NCBI GenBank assembly: GCA_905205995.1
Contig: CAJLFU010000009.1
Coordinates: 1-58,241, forward strand
DNA: 58,241 nt
Reading direction: 5' to 3'
DNA from: an uncultured Haemophilus sp.
GTDB taxonomy: Bacteria; Pseudomonadota; Gammaproteobacteria; Enterobacterales; Pasteurellaceae
The notes beneath the pieces are model-generated. The model was given only the letters and a program-made list of their open reading frames with translations, had not been told where the DNA came from and searched no databases. The position numbers and the translations under genes were made by a program. Position 1 is the stretch's first letter; the number at the start of each line of letters is the position of its first letter. Positions 34,577 to 43,079 of this stretch are shown here, piece by piece.

Positions 34577-35160
34577 TTTTTGATTTGCGAGAGAAAGTCT
34601 AAGTTGTTAGACATTGAGTTCTCAAGAGATAAGAGATCAAACCCTATTTCTGCATCTTCCTTATTTTTAGAAATAAGCCAAAATACAGCCCCTTCAGTTT
34701 GCTCAGAATGTTTACTTTTTTCCAGAGTCCAACCGATTAATGCAGATGATATTTCATCATTTTCAAGATCCAATAAGGCGAGTTTTAGCGGTTGCCAAAT
34801 GGTTTGATGGTTAATTGCTAAAAATACGGAGTTGGCTGAGGTTTGTAAGGTTTGAGTCAGTTGAAACGTCGCTGCGTTATTGATATTCGCCATAAAATCT
34901 AAAGGGCTAGGCAAATTTTGCTCCATCAGTTGATGAAACATTTTATCGAACTTGCTTGGTGAATTAAAAAGCGATCCTAAATAAATTCCTGTATTTTCAT
35001 CAATATAGGGGTTTAATGGTATCGCACCAAGTAAAGCGAGCTGAGTGAACCGACTTAAACGACGAGCATCGAGACCTTGTTCTTTGAGTTGTTGACGCAA
35101 AGTTTTATCGTCCACGCCATTGGCGATGAACTGATTAGTTTGTTTTATATAAAATGTCAT
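34564..35160 (-). CDS. Catalytically dead ketosynthase-like subunit (DAR module)
   Basis: A 198-residue protein with the N-terminal half of a ketosynthase fold: A-R-R-L-S-R-F-T-Q-L-A-L near residues 32-43 resembles the start of KS domains. The region where the Cys would lie reads S-A-N-S-V-F-L-A, so there is no nucleophile. It overlaps the active ketosynthase gene upstream by 4 bp. By analogy with ApeC/ApeO it is probably a chain-length-factor-like partner of that enzyme (inference). Confidence 0.65.
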   Translation of the reverse strand: MTFYIKQTNQFIANGVDDKTLRQQLKEQGLDARRLSRFTQLALLGAIPLNPYIDENTGIYLGSLFNSPSKFDKMFHQLMEQNLPSPLDFMANINNAATFQLTQTLQTSANSVFLAINHQTIWQPLKLALLDLENDEISSALIGWTLEKSKHSEQTEGAVFWLISKNKEDAEIGFDLLSLENSMSNNLDFLSQIKKITP

Positions 35161-36143
35161 TCACCCACCTTTAAAATCCAAGCAATATTGCTACCGCCAA
35201 AACCTAAAAAATAATTTAAAAAGTGACCGCACTTCACATCAGTTTTTTGTAAGTGTTCGATTAAAAAAGTGGTTTCTAATGCACCACTGGCACCAAGCGT
35301 ATGCCCCATATAGGGTTTAACTAAAATGGTTTCAGTATTCGGGAAGAGTTCCTGTAAAACAGATTTTTCCATTTCATCGCTATTACCTCCTACACCATGC
35401 ACTTTAATGCCTTGAATGTTTTCTATTTTTAGGTTTGTTTTAGCTAAACAGTTGGTGAGTAATTGACGTAATGCCGTTTCGCTACTGTTTGTCAGATTTT
35501 CATTATCTGTGATCGTCGTTATCCCAAATATTTCGCATGGGAATGACTCGTTTTTTTCTGTTGATAATGCGACACTCCCAACACCTTCTCCTAATACAAT
35601 GCCTGTAGAGTTGATGAAAGGCTGATATTCATTGGCTTGTGATAATAGGTTCATGGATTGGAAATGTTCAAAGGTAAGACGATTAAACATCTCAAAACCA
35701 ACTACTAGGGCCTTTTTATACATGCCAACTTTCAGCATTTTGTACGCATAACCAATGGCTTGTGCCGAAGAGGTACAAGACGTGGCAAAACTAAATACTT
35801 CCGTTTGATAACGGCTTTGTAAATCCTCTGCGATGACTGTAAGGCTATGTTCTTTCGGTAATGCTTGGTTATGAGCTACACGCATTTCACAATCGCTAAT
35901 CATATAAGCGGTAGAACCAAGCAAAATGGGAATGCTTTTTAGTTCAGATTTATCCCAGCCAGCTCGTTGCAAAGTGCGGTCGATTTCAAGATCAATATAG
36001 TGATAGAGCTGTTCTAGTGACAACAGCGGTTCCTTAAATGCGTTGAAATAAGGAAAACTAAGCGGTTGGCCTAGCATATTAGAAGTTTGTAGACCAAGCT
36101 TTTCAGCAAATCGAGCAGAAACAGCATTGAGATAAACGTTCAT
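35157..36143 (-). CDS. Beta-ketoacyl synthase of the DAR module
   Basis: A 328-residue ketosynthase with complete triad: A-T-S-C-T-S-S-A-Q near residue 137, V-H-G-V-G-G-N near 243 and Y-M-G-H-T-L-G-A-S-G near 275. It is shorter than the usual 410 residues, with a compact N-terminus. It sits between its ACP (36143) and a dead KS-like subunit (34564), so these three genes look like a second minimal type II PKS. It contains uptake sequences at about 35225 and 35971. Confidence 0.82.
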   Translation of the reverse strand: MNVYLNAVSARFAEKLGLQTSNMLGQPLSFPYFNAFKEPLLSLEQLYHYIDLEIDRTLQRAGWDKSELKSIPILLGSTAYMISDCEMRVAHNQALPKEHSLTVIAEDLQSRYQTEVFSFATSCTSSAQAIGYAYKMLKVGMYKKALVVGFEMFNRLTFEHFQSMNLLSQANEYQPFINSTGIVLGEGVGSVALSTEKNESFPCEIFGITTITDNENLTNSSETALRQLLTNCLAKTNLKIENIQGIKVHGVGGNSDEMEKSVLQELFPNTETILVKPYMGHTLGASGALETTFLIEHLQKTDVKCGHFLNYFLGFGGSNIAWILKVGE

Positions 36144-36433
36144 TAGATTTTACTATGCTGTTCGCGGATAAACGCTGCAAGATCACGTACGTTCATCATA
36201 TGTTTACGCACCATGCGATCACCCTGTAAACGTACACCAAAATGAGCCTGTAGCGCTACAACAACTTGTAAGGCATCTAATGAATCTAATTGAACACGGC
36301 TTTGTTCACCAAATAGCGATTCATCATCACTAATTTCGGCAGGATCAAATTCATCTTTTTCTGTTTCTTGCACGATGAGTTTTTTGAGTTCCAGCTCAAG
36401 TGCCGGTGCTTCCAGTGTAAAAGTATAAGCCAT
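36143..36433 (-). CDS. Acyl carrier protein of the DAR module
   Basis: A 96-residue ACP with the modified Ser in V-Q-L-D-S-L-D-A-L-Q near residue 57. It has an N-terminal extension compared with AcpP. It overlaps the neighbouring permease and ketosynthase genes by one base on each side, so it is translationally coupled to both. Confidence 0.88.
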   Translation of the reverse strand: MAYTFTLEAPALELELKKLIVQETEKDEFDPAEISDDESLFGEQSRVQLDSLDALQVVVALQAHFGVRLQGDRMVRKHMMNVRDLAAFIREQHSKI

Positions 36434-37674
36434 TAGAATCTCGCTTGTTTAGTTAATTGTCGTTGATAAATTAAAGTCGCTAAAAGTAATGTAATTGCCC
36501 CAAATCCACTTAATAAATAAAGCGGTTGTTGTATTTGGTTAAGGTGATAGTGATTTAATAATAAATTTTGGAAACCACTTAATGCCCAGCCCATAGGCGA
36601 AAATTGTGAAATAGTTTGCATGATTTCTGGCATCACATAAACAGGCACCATAATACCGCCAATGGCTGCCATGATAATGATGCCACCTCCGCCTAACACG
36701 ACAGCATGTTCAGTGGTTCTCGCTACCACACTAATTAACAAACCATATCCTAGTGCCGCAAGGCTTACTGCACTGGATAATACGATGTAGGGTAACCAAC
36801 TCCCAGTGAGTGTAAATGCGGGCATATCAAGTGCAGGGAGGACAAAATAACCAAGCGCTACCATGCCGATGAATTGTAACTGGTTAATCAAAAAATAAGG
36901 AATTAATTTGGCAATAATCAAGCTTAATGCAGAGGCCCGCGCCATGCGTAAACGGGTTAGCGTATTGGTTTGACGCTCCATTGCCATCACGTTAGATAGA
37001 GGAATCATAATAAAGAACATGCCAAAAATCAGCCAAGCTGGTACACTATGTTGCACAGAGCTTGGTTTGCTCACTTCCTTTCCATGACGATTGACATAAA
37101 TTTCTTGCCACAAATCTTTAGCAAGATAATCATTAATTTGAGCAAATTTGCTATCGAGCTCTTTATTGACTTTATTCTGAATTTCTTTAATTGGTTTGCG
37201 TTTATTATTTTCCAATGTGATGTGATTGTCTGCCAAATAATCGTTTAAACGCAGTTGAGAATAATGTTTTTGCAACACACCTTTCACACCCAGTAGCCAA
37301 CTGCGATCTACACTAGGATTCAACCAAAGTTGTAAAGCCTGTTCTTCCGAAAGTGCGGTCTGTTTTTGATTAGGATTTAAAACCAATAGGTCAAATTTCC
37401 CCGCTTGTAAATCAACTTGATATTGAGCTAATTCTGACAACGGAGCTTGTTTAACCGCAAGATTTTCTTTCTTGAGTTGAGTGAGAAAATCATCGTTTAG
37501 CTGATTTTTTTCACTTAATAGTACAATCTCTGACCGATTGCTTAATGCATTATCATTACTCAATGCCGCCGACATAATCAACATAAAGAGAATTGGCATA
37601 ATGAATAACACAGCAACACCATGCAGATCACGGCTTAATAGGCGCATTTCTTTAAAAATAGATGCAATTAACAT
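36433..37674 (-). CDS. ABC-2-type transporter permease
   Basis: A 413-residue membrane protein: one N-terminal segment (residues 20-42), a long extracytoplasmic domain (45-215), then about five membrane segments with the ABC-2 signature near residues 225-400. Together with the ATPase it probably exports the alkylresorcinol or the joined pigment. It overlaps the ATPase gene by 7 bp. Confidence 0.85.
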   Translation of the reverse strand: MLIASIFKEMRLLSRDLHGVAVLFIMPILFMLIMSAALSNDNALSNRSEIVLLSEKNQLNDDFLTQLKKENLAVKQAPLSELAQYQVDLQAGKFDLLVLNPNQKQTALSEEQALQLWLNPSVDRSWLLGVKGVLQKHYSQLRLNDYLADNHITLENNKRKPIKEIQNKVNKELDSKFAQINDYLAKDLWQEIYVNRHGKEVSKPSSVQHSVPAWLIFGMFFIMIPLSNVMAMERQTNTLTRLRMARASALSLIIAKLIPYFLINQLQFIGMVALGYFVLPALDMPAFTLTGSWLPYIVLSSAVSLAALGYGLLISVVARTTEHAVVLGGGGIIIMAAIGGIMVPVYVMPEIMQTISQFSPMGWALSGFQNLLLNHYHLNQIQQPLYLLSGFGAITLLLATLIYQRQLTKQARF

Positions 37675-38390
37675 GTTTTTCCCGCCTGATTTAAAAAATC
37701 TAAATAAAAACGTTCCAAACTTTGTCCTTCTTCTAAAATGCCTTGCACGGTGCCTTGATAAATGAGATTGCCTTCATTTAACAGCACTAACTTATCACAT
37801 AATTGCTCTATTTCTTGTAAATAATGAGAGGTATAAATTACCGTCACACCTTGCTCTTTCAGCGCTGCTACGCTATCTAAAATAAATTGGCGGGATTGTG
37901 GGTCAATACCCACTGTGATCTCATCTAGAAAAATCACTTTTGGGCGATTAATTAATCCAATAGCAAAATTTAAACGGCGCTTTAACCCGCCGGATAAATG
38001 TTTCGCGAGCTTATTTTTATGAGAGGTTAAATCTACTTTAGCGAGTAGTTCTAATAAATAACCTTTATCTCGAACATCATACAATGACGCAAAAAATTTC
38101 AGATTTTCCCAAACCGTGAGCAAGGGATAAAATGCAAAATCCTGTGGCACCAAGGAAATCTGATGGCGCTGTTTTTTGCTTAGTTTTGCAAAAGGGACAC
38201 CGTCAAAATAAATTTCTCCTTGTTGCACAGATTGTAGCCCCGCAAGCAGAGACATTAAGGTGGTTTTACCTGCACCATTCGGACCTAAAAGTCCAACAGT
38301 GGAAGCGGATTCAATATCAAAATTGACCGCACTTAATGCATTTTTTTCTGAATTTGAATAATTATGCGAAATGTTATTTATTTCTATCAT
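37668..38390 (-). CDS. ABC transporter ATP-binding protein
   Basis: A 240-residue ATPase: Walker A G-P-N-G-A-G-K-T-T near residue 37, signature L-S-G-G-L-K-R-R near 132, and Walker B V-I-F-L-D-E-I-T-V-G near 150. No SD is visible before its ATG; translation probably depends on coupling to the HEPN gene, which stops 8 bp upstream. It partners with the ABC-2 permease. Confidence 0.9.
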   Translation of the reverse strand: MIEINNISHNYSNSEKNALSAVNFDIESASTVGLLGPNGAGKTTLMSLLAGLQSVQQGEIYFDGVPFAKLSKKQRHQISLVPQDFAFYPLLTVWENLKFFASLYDVRDKGYLLELLAKVDLTSHKNKLAKHLSGGLKRRLNFAIGLINRPKVIFLDEITVGIDPQSRQFILDSVAALKEQGVTVIYTSHYLQEIEQLCDKLVLLNEGNLIYQGTVQGILEEGQSLERFYLDFLNQAGKTC

Positions 38391-38398
38391 GAAATTAT

Positions 38399-39595
38399 TT
38401 AATCTATTGTTTTTATATTAGAAATGTATTTTATAATATTATTAATTTCTTTTATTTTTTCTATTATTTCTGTCTCATCTATTTCGTTGATCCCAGATTG
38501 ATGTATTAAATTGTTTCTAAATCCGCATATGTCTTTTAATTTCTCTATTATATTTATTGGTAATATGTGTTCGTTTTTATATAAATATAGAATATTAACC
38601 ATTAATGGCTTATTTAGGTTTTGGGGTGGATTTTCCGAATTTAGTGCGATTATATCTTGAACATGCATTTTTAATATGTTATACAATTCGATGAATTTAT
38701 ATGCATTATTCCCAATGAAAGATGTAATGTTTTCAGATATTTCATCCCTATCTTTATCTTCTACATTAATTTCATTTATTGATTGAAGGGCGGACTCCAA
38801 TATTTTACATATTTCATTAGATAATTTTTCTAGCATTTTATAGTTGTCTTTAGTAAATTTTTTACTATGTGCAATCATGCATCTAAGTTTATATAATTTT
38901 TCCCATTTCGTTTTTAGTAAATTTGAGTCACAATTTAGTCGTTTGGAAAAAAAACGCTCCCAATTGCTATAGGGTAACTTAGATTTTAGGTTATCAAGTA
39001 ATTTTTCATCATTTGGTGATGCATCTTTAATTAATTTAATTAACTCGGATGTATCTGTTTTTGAGATATTTTTAAACAGGAAATCAGATAGTTTTATGAA
39101 GTCAACTTCATACAGAAAGTTAATTTCTCCTTTTTGGTCTCTTATTGAATGAAGAACTTCTTTTGGGGTTGATTCATCTTTCCATTCATATCCAACACTA
39201 ATGGTCATAAACTTATAAATTAGTTTTCTCATTAGCATTTCAGTCCGATATACTATACTGTAACCTTTTTGACAATAATATTCACTTATAGCGTCTCCGA
39301 GCTCTACTACATCTTTATTGCTTATTTTAAAGCATATGTTTCTAATTTCTTTTAACAAGCGATCAAACTCATTTTCATCCTCAATTTTTGTTAGCTCTAT
39401 ATTCAAATTATAGTAATCTGAGTTATTAGGTAATTTCCCATTTTTTAGTGTGTATTTGAAAGTTTTATCTTGAAACTTTATTTTATTTCCTTCTATTTTT
39501 ATATCATTGTGTATTGATAATAAATTTTTAAACTGTTTAGGTGAGCTACATAAATTTTTTTCAGATTCAAATGCAATTAAATATTCCGTGTTCAT
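38399..39595 (-). CDS. Stand-alone double-HEPN-motif protein, candidate RNase/defence gene
   Basis: A 398-residue, Lys/Ile/Asn-rich protein with no signal peptide or membrane segment. Two HEPN-type R-x4-H motifs are visible: R238-C-M-I-A-H243 (L-R-C-M-I-A-H-S) and R360-N-N-L-I-H365, the latter the canonical R-N-x-x-x-H of HEPN ribonucleases. Helical stretches flank both. The gene is much more AT-rich than its neighbours, uses rare ATA codons and holds no uptake sequence. It sits 10 bp after the BtrH-like gene and 8 bp before the ATPase gene, in the middle of a biosynthetic operon. No MNT-type antitoxin is adjacent. An abortive-infection or toxin role is inference. Confidence 0.6.
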   Translation of the reverse strand: MNTEYLIAFESEKNLCSSPKQFKNLLSIHNDIKIEGNKIKFQDKTFKYTLKNGKLPNNSDYYNLNIELTKIEDENEFDRLLKEIRNICFKISNKDVVELGDAISEYYCQKGYSIVYRTEMLMRKLIYKFMTISVGYEWKDESTPKEVLHSIRDQKGEINFLYEVDFIKLSDFLFKNISKTDTSELIKLIKDASPNDEKLLDNLKSKLPYSNWERFFSKRLNCDSNLLKTKWEKLYKLRCMIAHSKKFTKDNYKMLEKLSNEICKILESALQSINEINVEDKDRDEISENITSFIGNNAYKFIELYNILKMHVQDIIALNSENPPQNLNKPLMVNILYLYKNEHILPINIIEKLKDICGFRNNLIHQSGINEIDETEIIEKIKEINNIIKYISNIKTID

Positions 39596-39605
39596 AAAAT
39601 GTTCC

Positions 39606-40589
39606 TTATGATAAAATTCTAAAAAGTTTATATTCTAAACTTGCGATATCCCGCAAATATTCTGCTACGGTATGATAGCCTTCGATTGTAGGCTTCTTAC
39701 ATTGTTTCACGCATAATCCTGCAAATTGACGCCACATATCGCCAATTTCCGTCATTTGTTCAGAAGCCTGTTTGTATTTTGGCTCTTGGCAGATATCAGC
39801 GGCTTGTTCAAGGAAATAGGCGTATAAATATCGGAAACCTGCACCGCCAGTGCCGATTTCTTCTTGCATACGCACGATGTGACCCAGATATAAGCGTTTG
39901 TATTTGTCAGAAGGATGATTTGCTAGCTTTTCAATTTGTTTTGCAACAGTACGAATGCCTTTTACCCCGACGAAAAAGAGCGGTGCCAACATCTGCTTGG
40001 CATTTTTTCGAATAGCTTTGTGGATAATGCTTGGTAAATCAATCTTCGTTAAGTCAGGTTGGCTTTCAAAGTAATACATCAACCCTTTGGGCGCTAATAC
40101 GCCCTTCGTAAAACGAGCCCGTTGCAAATCTTCTGCGGCACAACGCTGTACTGTTTCAAAAACGGGATCGCTAATTAAGTAGTCATTGTGTTCTTTGCCG
40201 TACACAATTAAATTGTGCGCATTAAAATGGAAACGCATTTCTGATGGGAAATAAGGCAACCAGAAAACAGAGGTTTGTAAACCCACCAATTTTTCTTCGG
40301 CAAGTGCTTGATCTAACGCTTGCTGTCCGGCTTGTGGTGAACGAAACTTTTGTATGTTTAACCGCACTTTTAAACGCTTTGCCACATTTTTAATGATTGA
40401 TTTTGGCGGCATACGGTAGGATATGAGAGGCATTCCATTGATTTTGACTAATGGAATATAAACAAAGGTCAACGCTGAGGCTAATCCGAAAACCATCGCC
40501 TCGTTAAAATCGACACCTTGTGCTTTCAACATAGTGGACATGACACCACTTTCGCAGTGAGCCGTGTGCTGGTGGTGGAAATTGTTCAT
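39606..40589 (-). CDS. BtrH-like protein (BtrH N-terminal domain, DUF4872)
   Basis: A 327-residue protein resembling BtrH of butirosin synthesis, an acyltransferase that moves an acyl group from an ACP to an acceptor. The papain-like N-terminus has H-C-E-S-G (Cys 13), and a His/Asp pair is seen in F-N-A-H-N and Y-L-I-S-D-P-V. In this cluster it might join acyl chain and acceptor, for example polyene acid and resorcinol (inference). Confidence 0.72.
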   Translation of the reverse strand: MNNFHHQHTAHCESGVMSTMLKAQGVDFNEAMVFGLASALTFVYIPLVKINGMPLISYRMPPKSIIKNVAKRLKVRLNIQKFRSPQAGQQALDQALAEEKLVGLQTSVFWLPYFPSEMRFHFNAHNLIVYGKEHNDYLISDPVFETVQRCAAEDLQRARFTKGVLAPKGLMYYFESQPDLTKIDLPSIIHKAIRKNAKQMLAPLFFVGVKGIRTVAKQIEKLANHPSDKYKRLYLGHIVRMQEEIGTGGAGFRYLYAYFLEQAADICQEPKYKQASEQMTEIGDMWRQFAGLCVKQCKKPTIEGYHTVAEYLRDIASLEYKLFRILS

Positions 40590-40616
40590 AAGAATTAATA
40601 TATAACAGTGATTTTT

Positions 40617-41006
40617 TTAGATCGTTTTTAATGTTGAAGTTAATACGCCAAATGCTTCTGCATATTTAGCCAATATATTATCCGACAGTTTATCAAAGAT
40701 ACTCGGTTTAAAATGTCGCTTAATTTGCCACTGCCACAGCCCTGTTGTTTGAGCAAGTGTAGGTAGGTCAAAACGATAACGATACATGTAATAAAAGAGC
40801 GGTGATTTTTCACCGCGTTTTACCGCATCTAAGGCTTCATTCGTCAGTTGGTTAAATTCTTCAACGGCTTGTTCGGTGACAAATGCTTCCGTATCCCAAC
40901 CTGTCGTAGTGCCAGTTTTATAATGCCCATTTTGAGTGGCATAAATGACTTTCTTTTGCCCACGAAAAATTTTACTGTCATCTTGTGGGATTTCGTTAAT
41001 GTCCAT
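40617..41006 (-). CDS. Conserved hypothetical protein of the DAR module
   Basis: A 129-residue soluble protein with no recognised domain. It is rich in aromatic residues (F-Y-Y-M-Y-R-Y-R-F near residue 70). Its start overlaps the end of the DarB-like gene by 11 bp, which implies coupled translation and a role in the same pathway. Confidence 0.6.
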   Translation of the reverse strand: MDINEIPQDDSKIFRGQKKVIYATQNGHYKTGTTTGWDTEAFVTEQAVEEFNQLTNEALDAVKRGEKSPLFYYMYRYRFDLPTLAQTTGLWQWQIKRHFKPSIFDKLSDNILAKYAEAFGVLTSTLKTI

Positions 41007-42156
41007 TCACGACCTCAAGTAGCATAAAGCAAGAGGAGAAACGACCACTCTCTGGAATGTAGCACAATACTTTTTGCCCATTTTTAAGCGAGAATTTCTC
41101 TAGAAATTCTTGCAAAATGATATAAATTGATGCTGAACCTGTATTCCCTTTGCTTTCAAGATTAGTGAACCATTTTTCTTGTGGGATCTCAAAATTAATA
41201 TTTTTCAGACCATCTAATAATTTATCTCGGAAAAAGCCTGAAGAATAATGAGGTAAGAAATAATCAATCTCGTCCGCTCTTAAATCATATTTATCAATTA
41301 AGCGTAATAACGCATTTTCAACCGTGCAGCGCACAATATTTTCATTGAGTAATTTTACATCTTGCTTAACAGCCATCAGGCTGCGCGCTTCACGCTCTTC
41401 TTTAGTGACGTTTTTCCAACTCACAAATTGTTCGTCACGAATCTCTGCACCTGCATACATACACACTGGCATTTCGTTGGCGTAAGAAATGAGATCAATC
41501 CAGTGGATCTTTAAGCTGAGTTCGTGTTGATTGGGTTGATTACTTAATTGTACGGCACCAGCACCGTCAGAAAGCATCCAACGTAGGAAATCTTTTTCAA
41601 AACCAATTTCCGGCTTGGCTTCATCTAATTGTCGTTGCTCAATTTCTGCTTGAAAATGTTCACCACGCATAACAGCAGATGCTGTTTCCGAGGCTACGGC
41701 AATTGAACCTTGATGTTCTCCAGTTCTAACTGCATTGTAAGCGTGTTTCATTGCCGCCATACCAGCTACACAAACGCCCGCGGTTGTCAGCACTTCATAA
41801 GGAGGTGCATTGGGAATTAAACCATGCACCATGACACCTTGACCCGGCATAATTTGATCGGGGTAAGAGGTACCGCATGCCAAGCAACTTACATCATTGA
41901 CATTCATCCCTTGGCGAGTTAAATCATTAATAGCCTCCACTGCTAGTTCAGTACTGGTATGTGTCGTTTCTCGGGTTTCCGGATTAATTGCATAATGACG
42001 CGTTTTTATCGCATTAGAACGTAAGATCATTTTACGTACGCGGGATGGTGTATTACCAATCATGCCGAGTACTTGTTCCATTTGATCATTTGTTACAGGT
42101 TCATTTGGTAAAAATGCAGCAACTCGATTAATATAAACATCATGTAGTGAAGTCAA
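40996..42156 (-). CDS. darB: DarB-like ketosynthase III (dialkylresorcinol synthesis)
   Basis: A 386-residue KAS III-type enzyme like DarB, which condenses two acyl units and cyclises them to a cyclohexanedione/resorcinol ring. The triad is in T-A-G-V-C-V-A-G-M near residue 127, L-P-H-Y-S-S-G near 299 and G-N-T-G-S-A-S near 335. It is distinct from housekeeping FabH. It lies 2 bp after the DarA-like gene; such pairs define dialkylresorcinol clusters. Confidence 0.82.
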   Translation of the reverse strand: MTSLHDVYINRVAAFLPNEPVTNDQMEQVLGMIGNTPSRVRKMILRSNAIKTRHYAINPETRETTHTSTELAVEAINDLTRQGMNVNDVSCLACGTSYPDQIMPGQGVMVHGLIPNAPPYEVLTTAGVCVAGMAAMKHAYNAVRTGEHQGSIAVASETASAVMRGEHFQAEIEQRQLDEAKPEIGFEKDFLRWMLSDGAGAVQLSNQPNQHELSLKIHWIDLISYANEMPVCMYAGAEIRDEQFVSWKNVTKEEREARSLMAVKQDVKLLNENIVRCTVENALLRLIDKYDLRADEIDYFLPHYSSGFFRDKLLDGLKNINFEIPQEKWFTNLESKGNTGSASIYIILQEFLEKFSLKNGQKVLCYIPESGRFSSCFMLLEVVNGH

Positions 42157-42158
42157 AA

Positions 42159-43079
42159 TTATTCCCCTGAAGGTTCAGCAAAGTAGCGCTTCTGGTGCGC
42201 CAATTTTTCTTTTAATAATGGTTTTAATAGACGTTTTACCACGGCTGAAAGTGGTACAACAGTGAGAATTAGTATAATCAAAAATACAATATAAAAATAG
42301 AGTACGGCTTGACGAAAAACAGGCGAAATTTGACCGCACTTTAACAGCAATTTTCCCCAGATATAAAAGCTGCGATGACCAACTTTTTCGCTCATCATTA
42401 ATTTTTCATCAATTTTGACGGCGCCCATGTTTTGGAAAAGCGATTTATCTAAAGGTCGATTTTCGTTCAGAACTTCAACTAAACGACGCCCAAAACGTTG
42501 CATATCTTGCATATCTGCATCACTAATTCCTGCGCTAGGCAGCCATGAAAAATAACGTTTTTTTCCACTTAACATCCATGCTGGAGTGGTAATAAAGCTT
42601 GCCCAAGCATTGGATTGATCAGTTTTAACCACATTGCCAATTAAATTAGCACCAAGTGCGGTCAGCATTTTTTTCATTTTTTCTTGCGCCATCAACCACA
42701 TATTACGGCAGCCAATCAGTGTAATGACAGGCGTATTTTTCAAGATTTTAGCTTGTTCAGATTGTAAAAATGCGGTGATAGGTTGTGAAGGTGATAGAAA
42801 CCACACGCTGTAAGCGATGATGACTAAATCATATTTTTCGCGTTGTAATATTGGCGTTTCAATCGGTGCCGGTTTGAGATGAACCGATTCTGGAAATTGA
42901 TTAAAAAAGGGAATAAATTTCCAAGGGAAAGTATAGGGTTTAATCGGTTTAATTTTGCATTCGTCAATGACAATATTTTCTTGCTGCTTCAATGGTTGAA
43001 GAAAATGTTGAGTCAGCTCATTCAACTGCCCCGTTTGTGAATAAGAAATAACTAAAATGTGCTTTTGAGATTGAGACAT
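42159..43079 (-). CDS. darA: DarA-like flavodoxin-fold protein (dialkylresorcinol synthesis)
   Basis: A 306-residue protein. The N-terminal flavodoxin-like domain begins I-L-V-I-S-Y-S-Q-T-G-Q, an FMN phosphate loop, and a membrane segment lies near the C-terminus (about 258-280). It matches proteins labelled 'dialkylresorcinol condensing enzyme DarA', paired with DarB. It probably acts on the cyclised intermediate at the membrane. It is the first gene of the 24-kb cluster. A TATAAT-like -10 lies 30 bp upstream. Confidence 0.78.
   Translation of the reverse strand: MSQSQKHILVISYSQTGQLNELTQHFLQPLKQQENIVIDECKIKPIKPYTFPWKFIPFFNQFPESVHLKPAPIETPILQREKYDLVIIAYSVWFLSPSQPITAFLQSEQAKILKNTPVITLIGCRNMWLMAQEKMKKMLTALGANLIGNVVKTDQSNAWASFITTPAWMLSGKKRYFSWLPSAGISDADMQDMQRFGRRLVEVLNENRPLDKSLFQNMGAVKIDEKLMMSEKVGHRSFYIWGKLLLKCGQISPVFRQAVLYFYIVFLIILILTVVPLSAVVKRLLKPLLKEKLAHQKRYFAEPSGE

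Noticed and set aside
34564..35160. A frameshifted full-length ketosynthase with 35157-36143
   Set aside because: The upstream gene already has a complete Cys-His-His set and a normal C-terminus, so the downstream ORF is a separate KS-like subunit.
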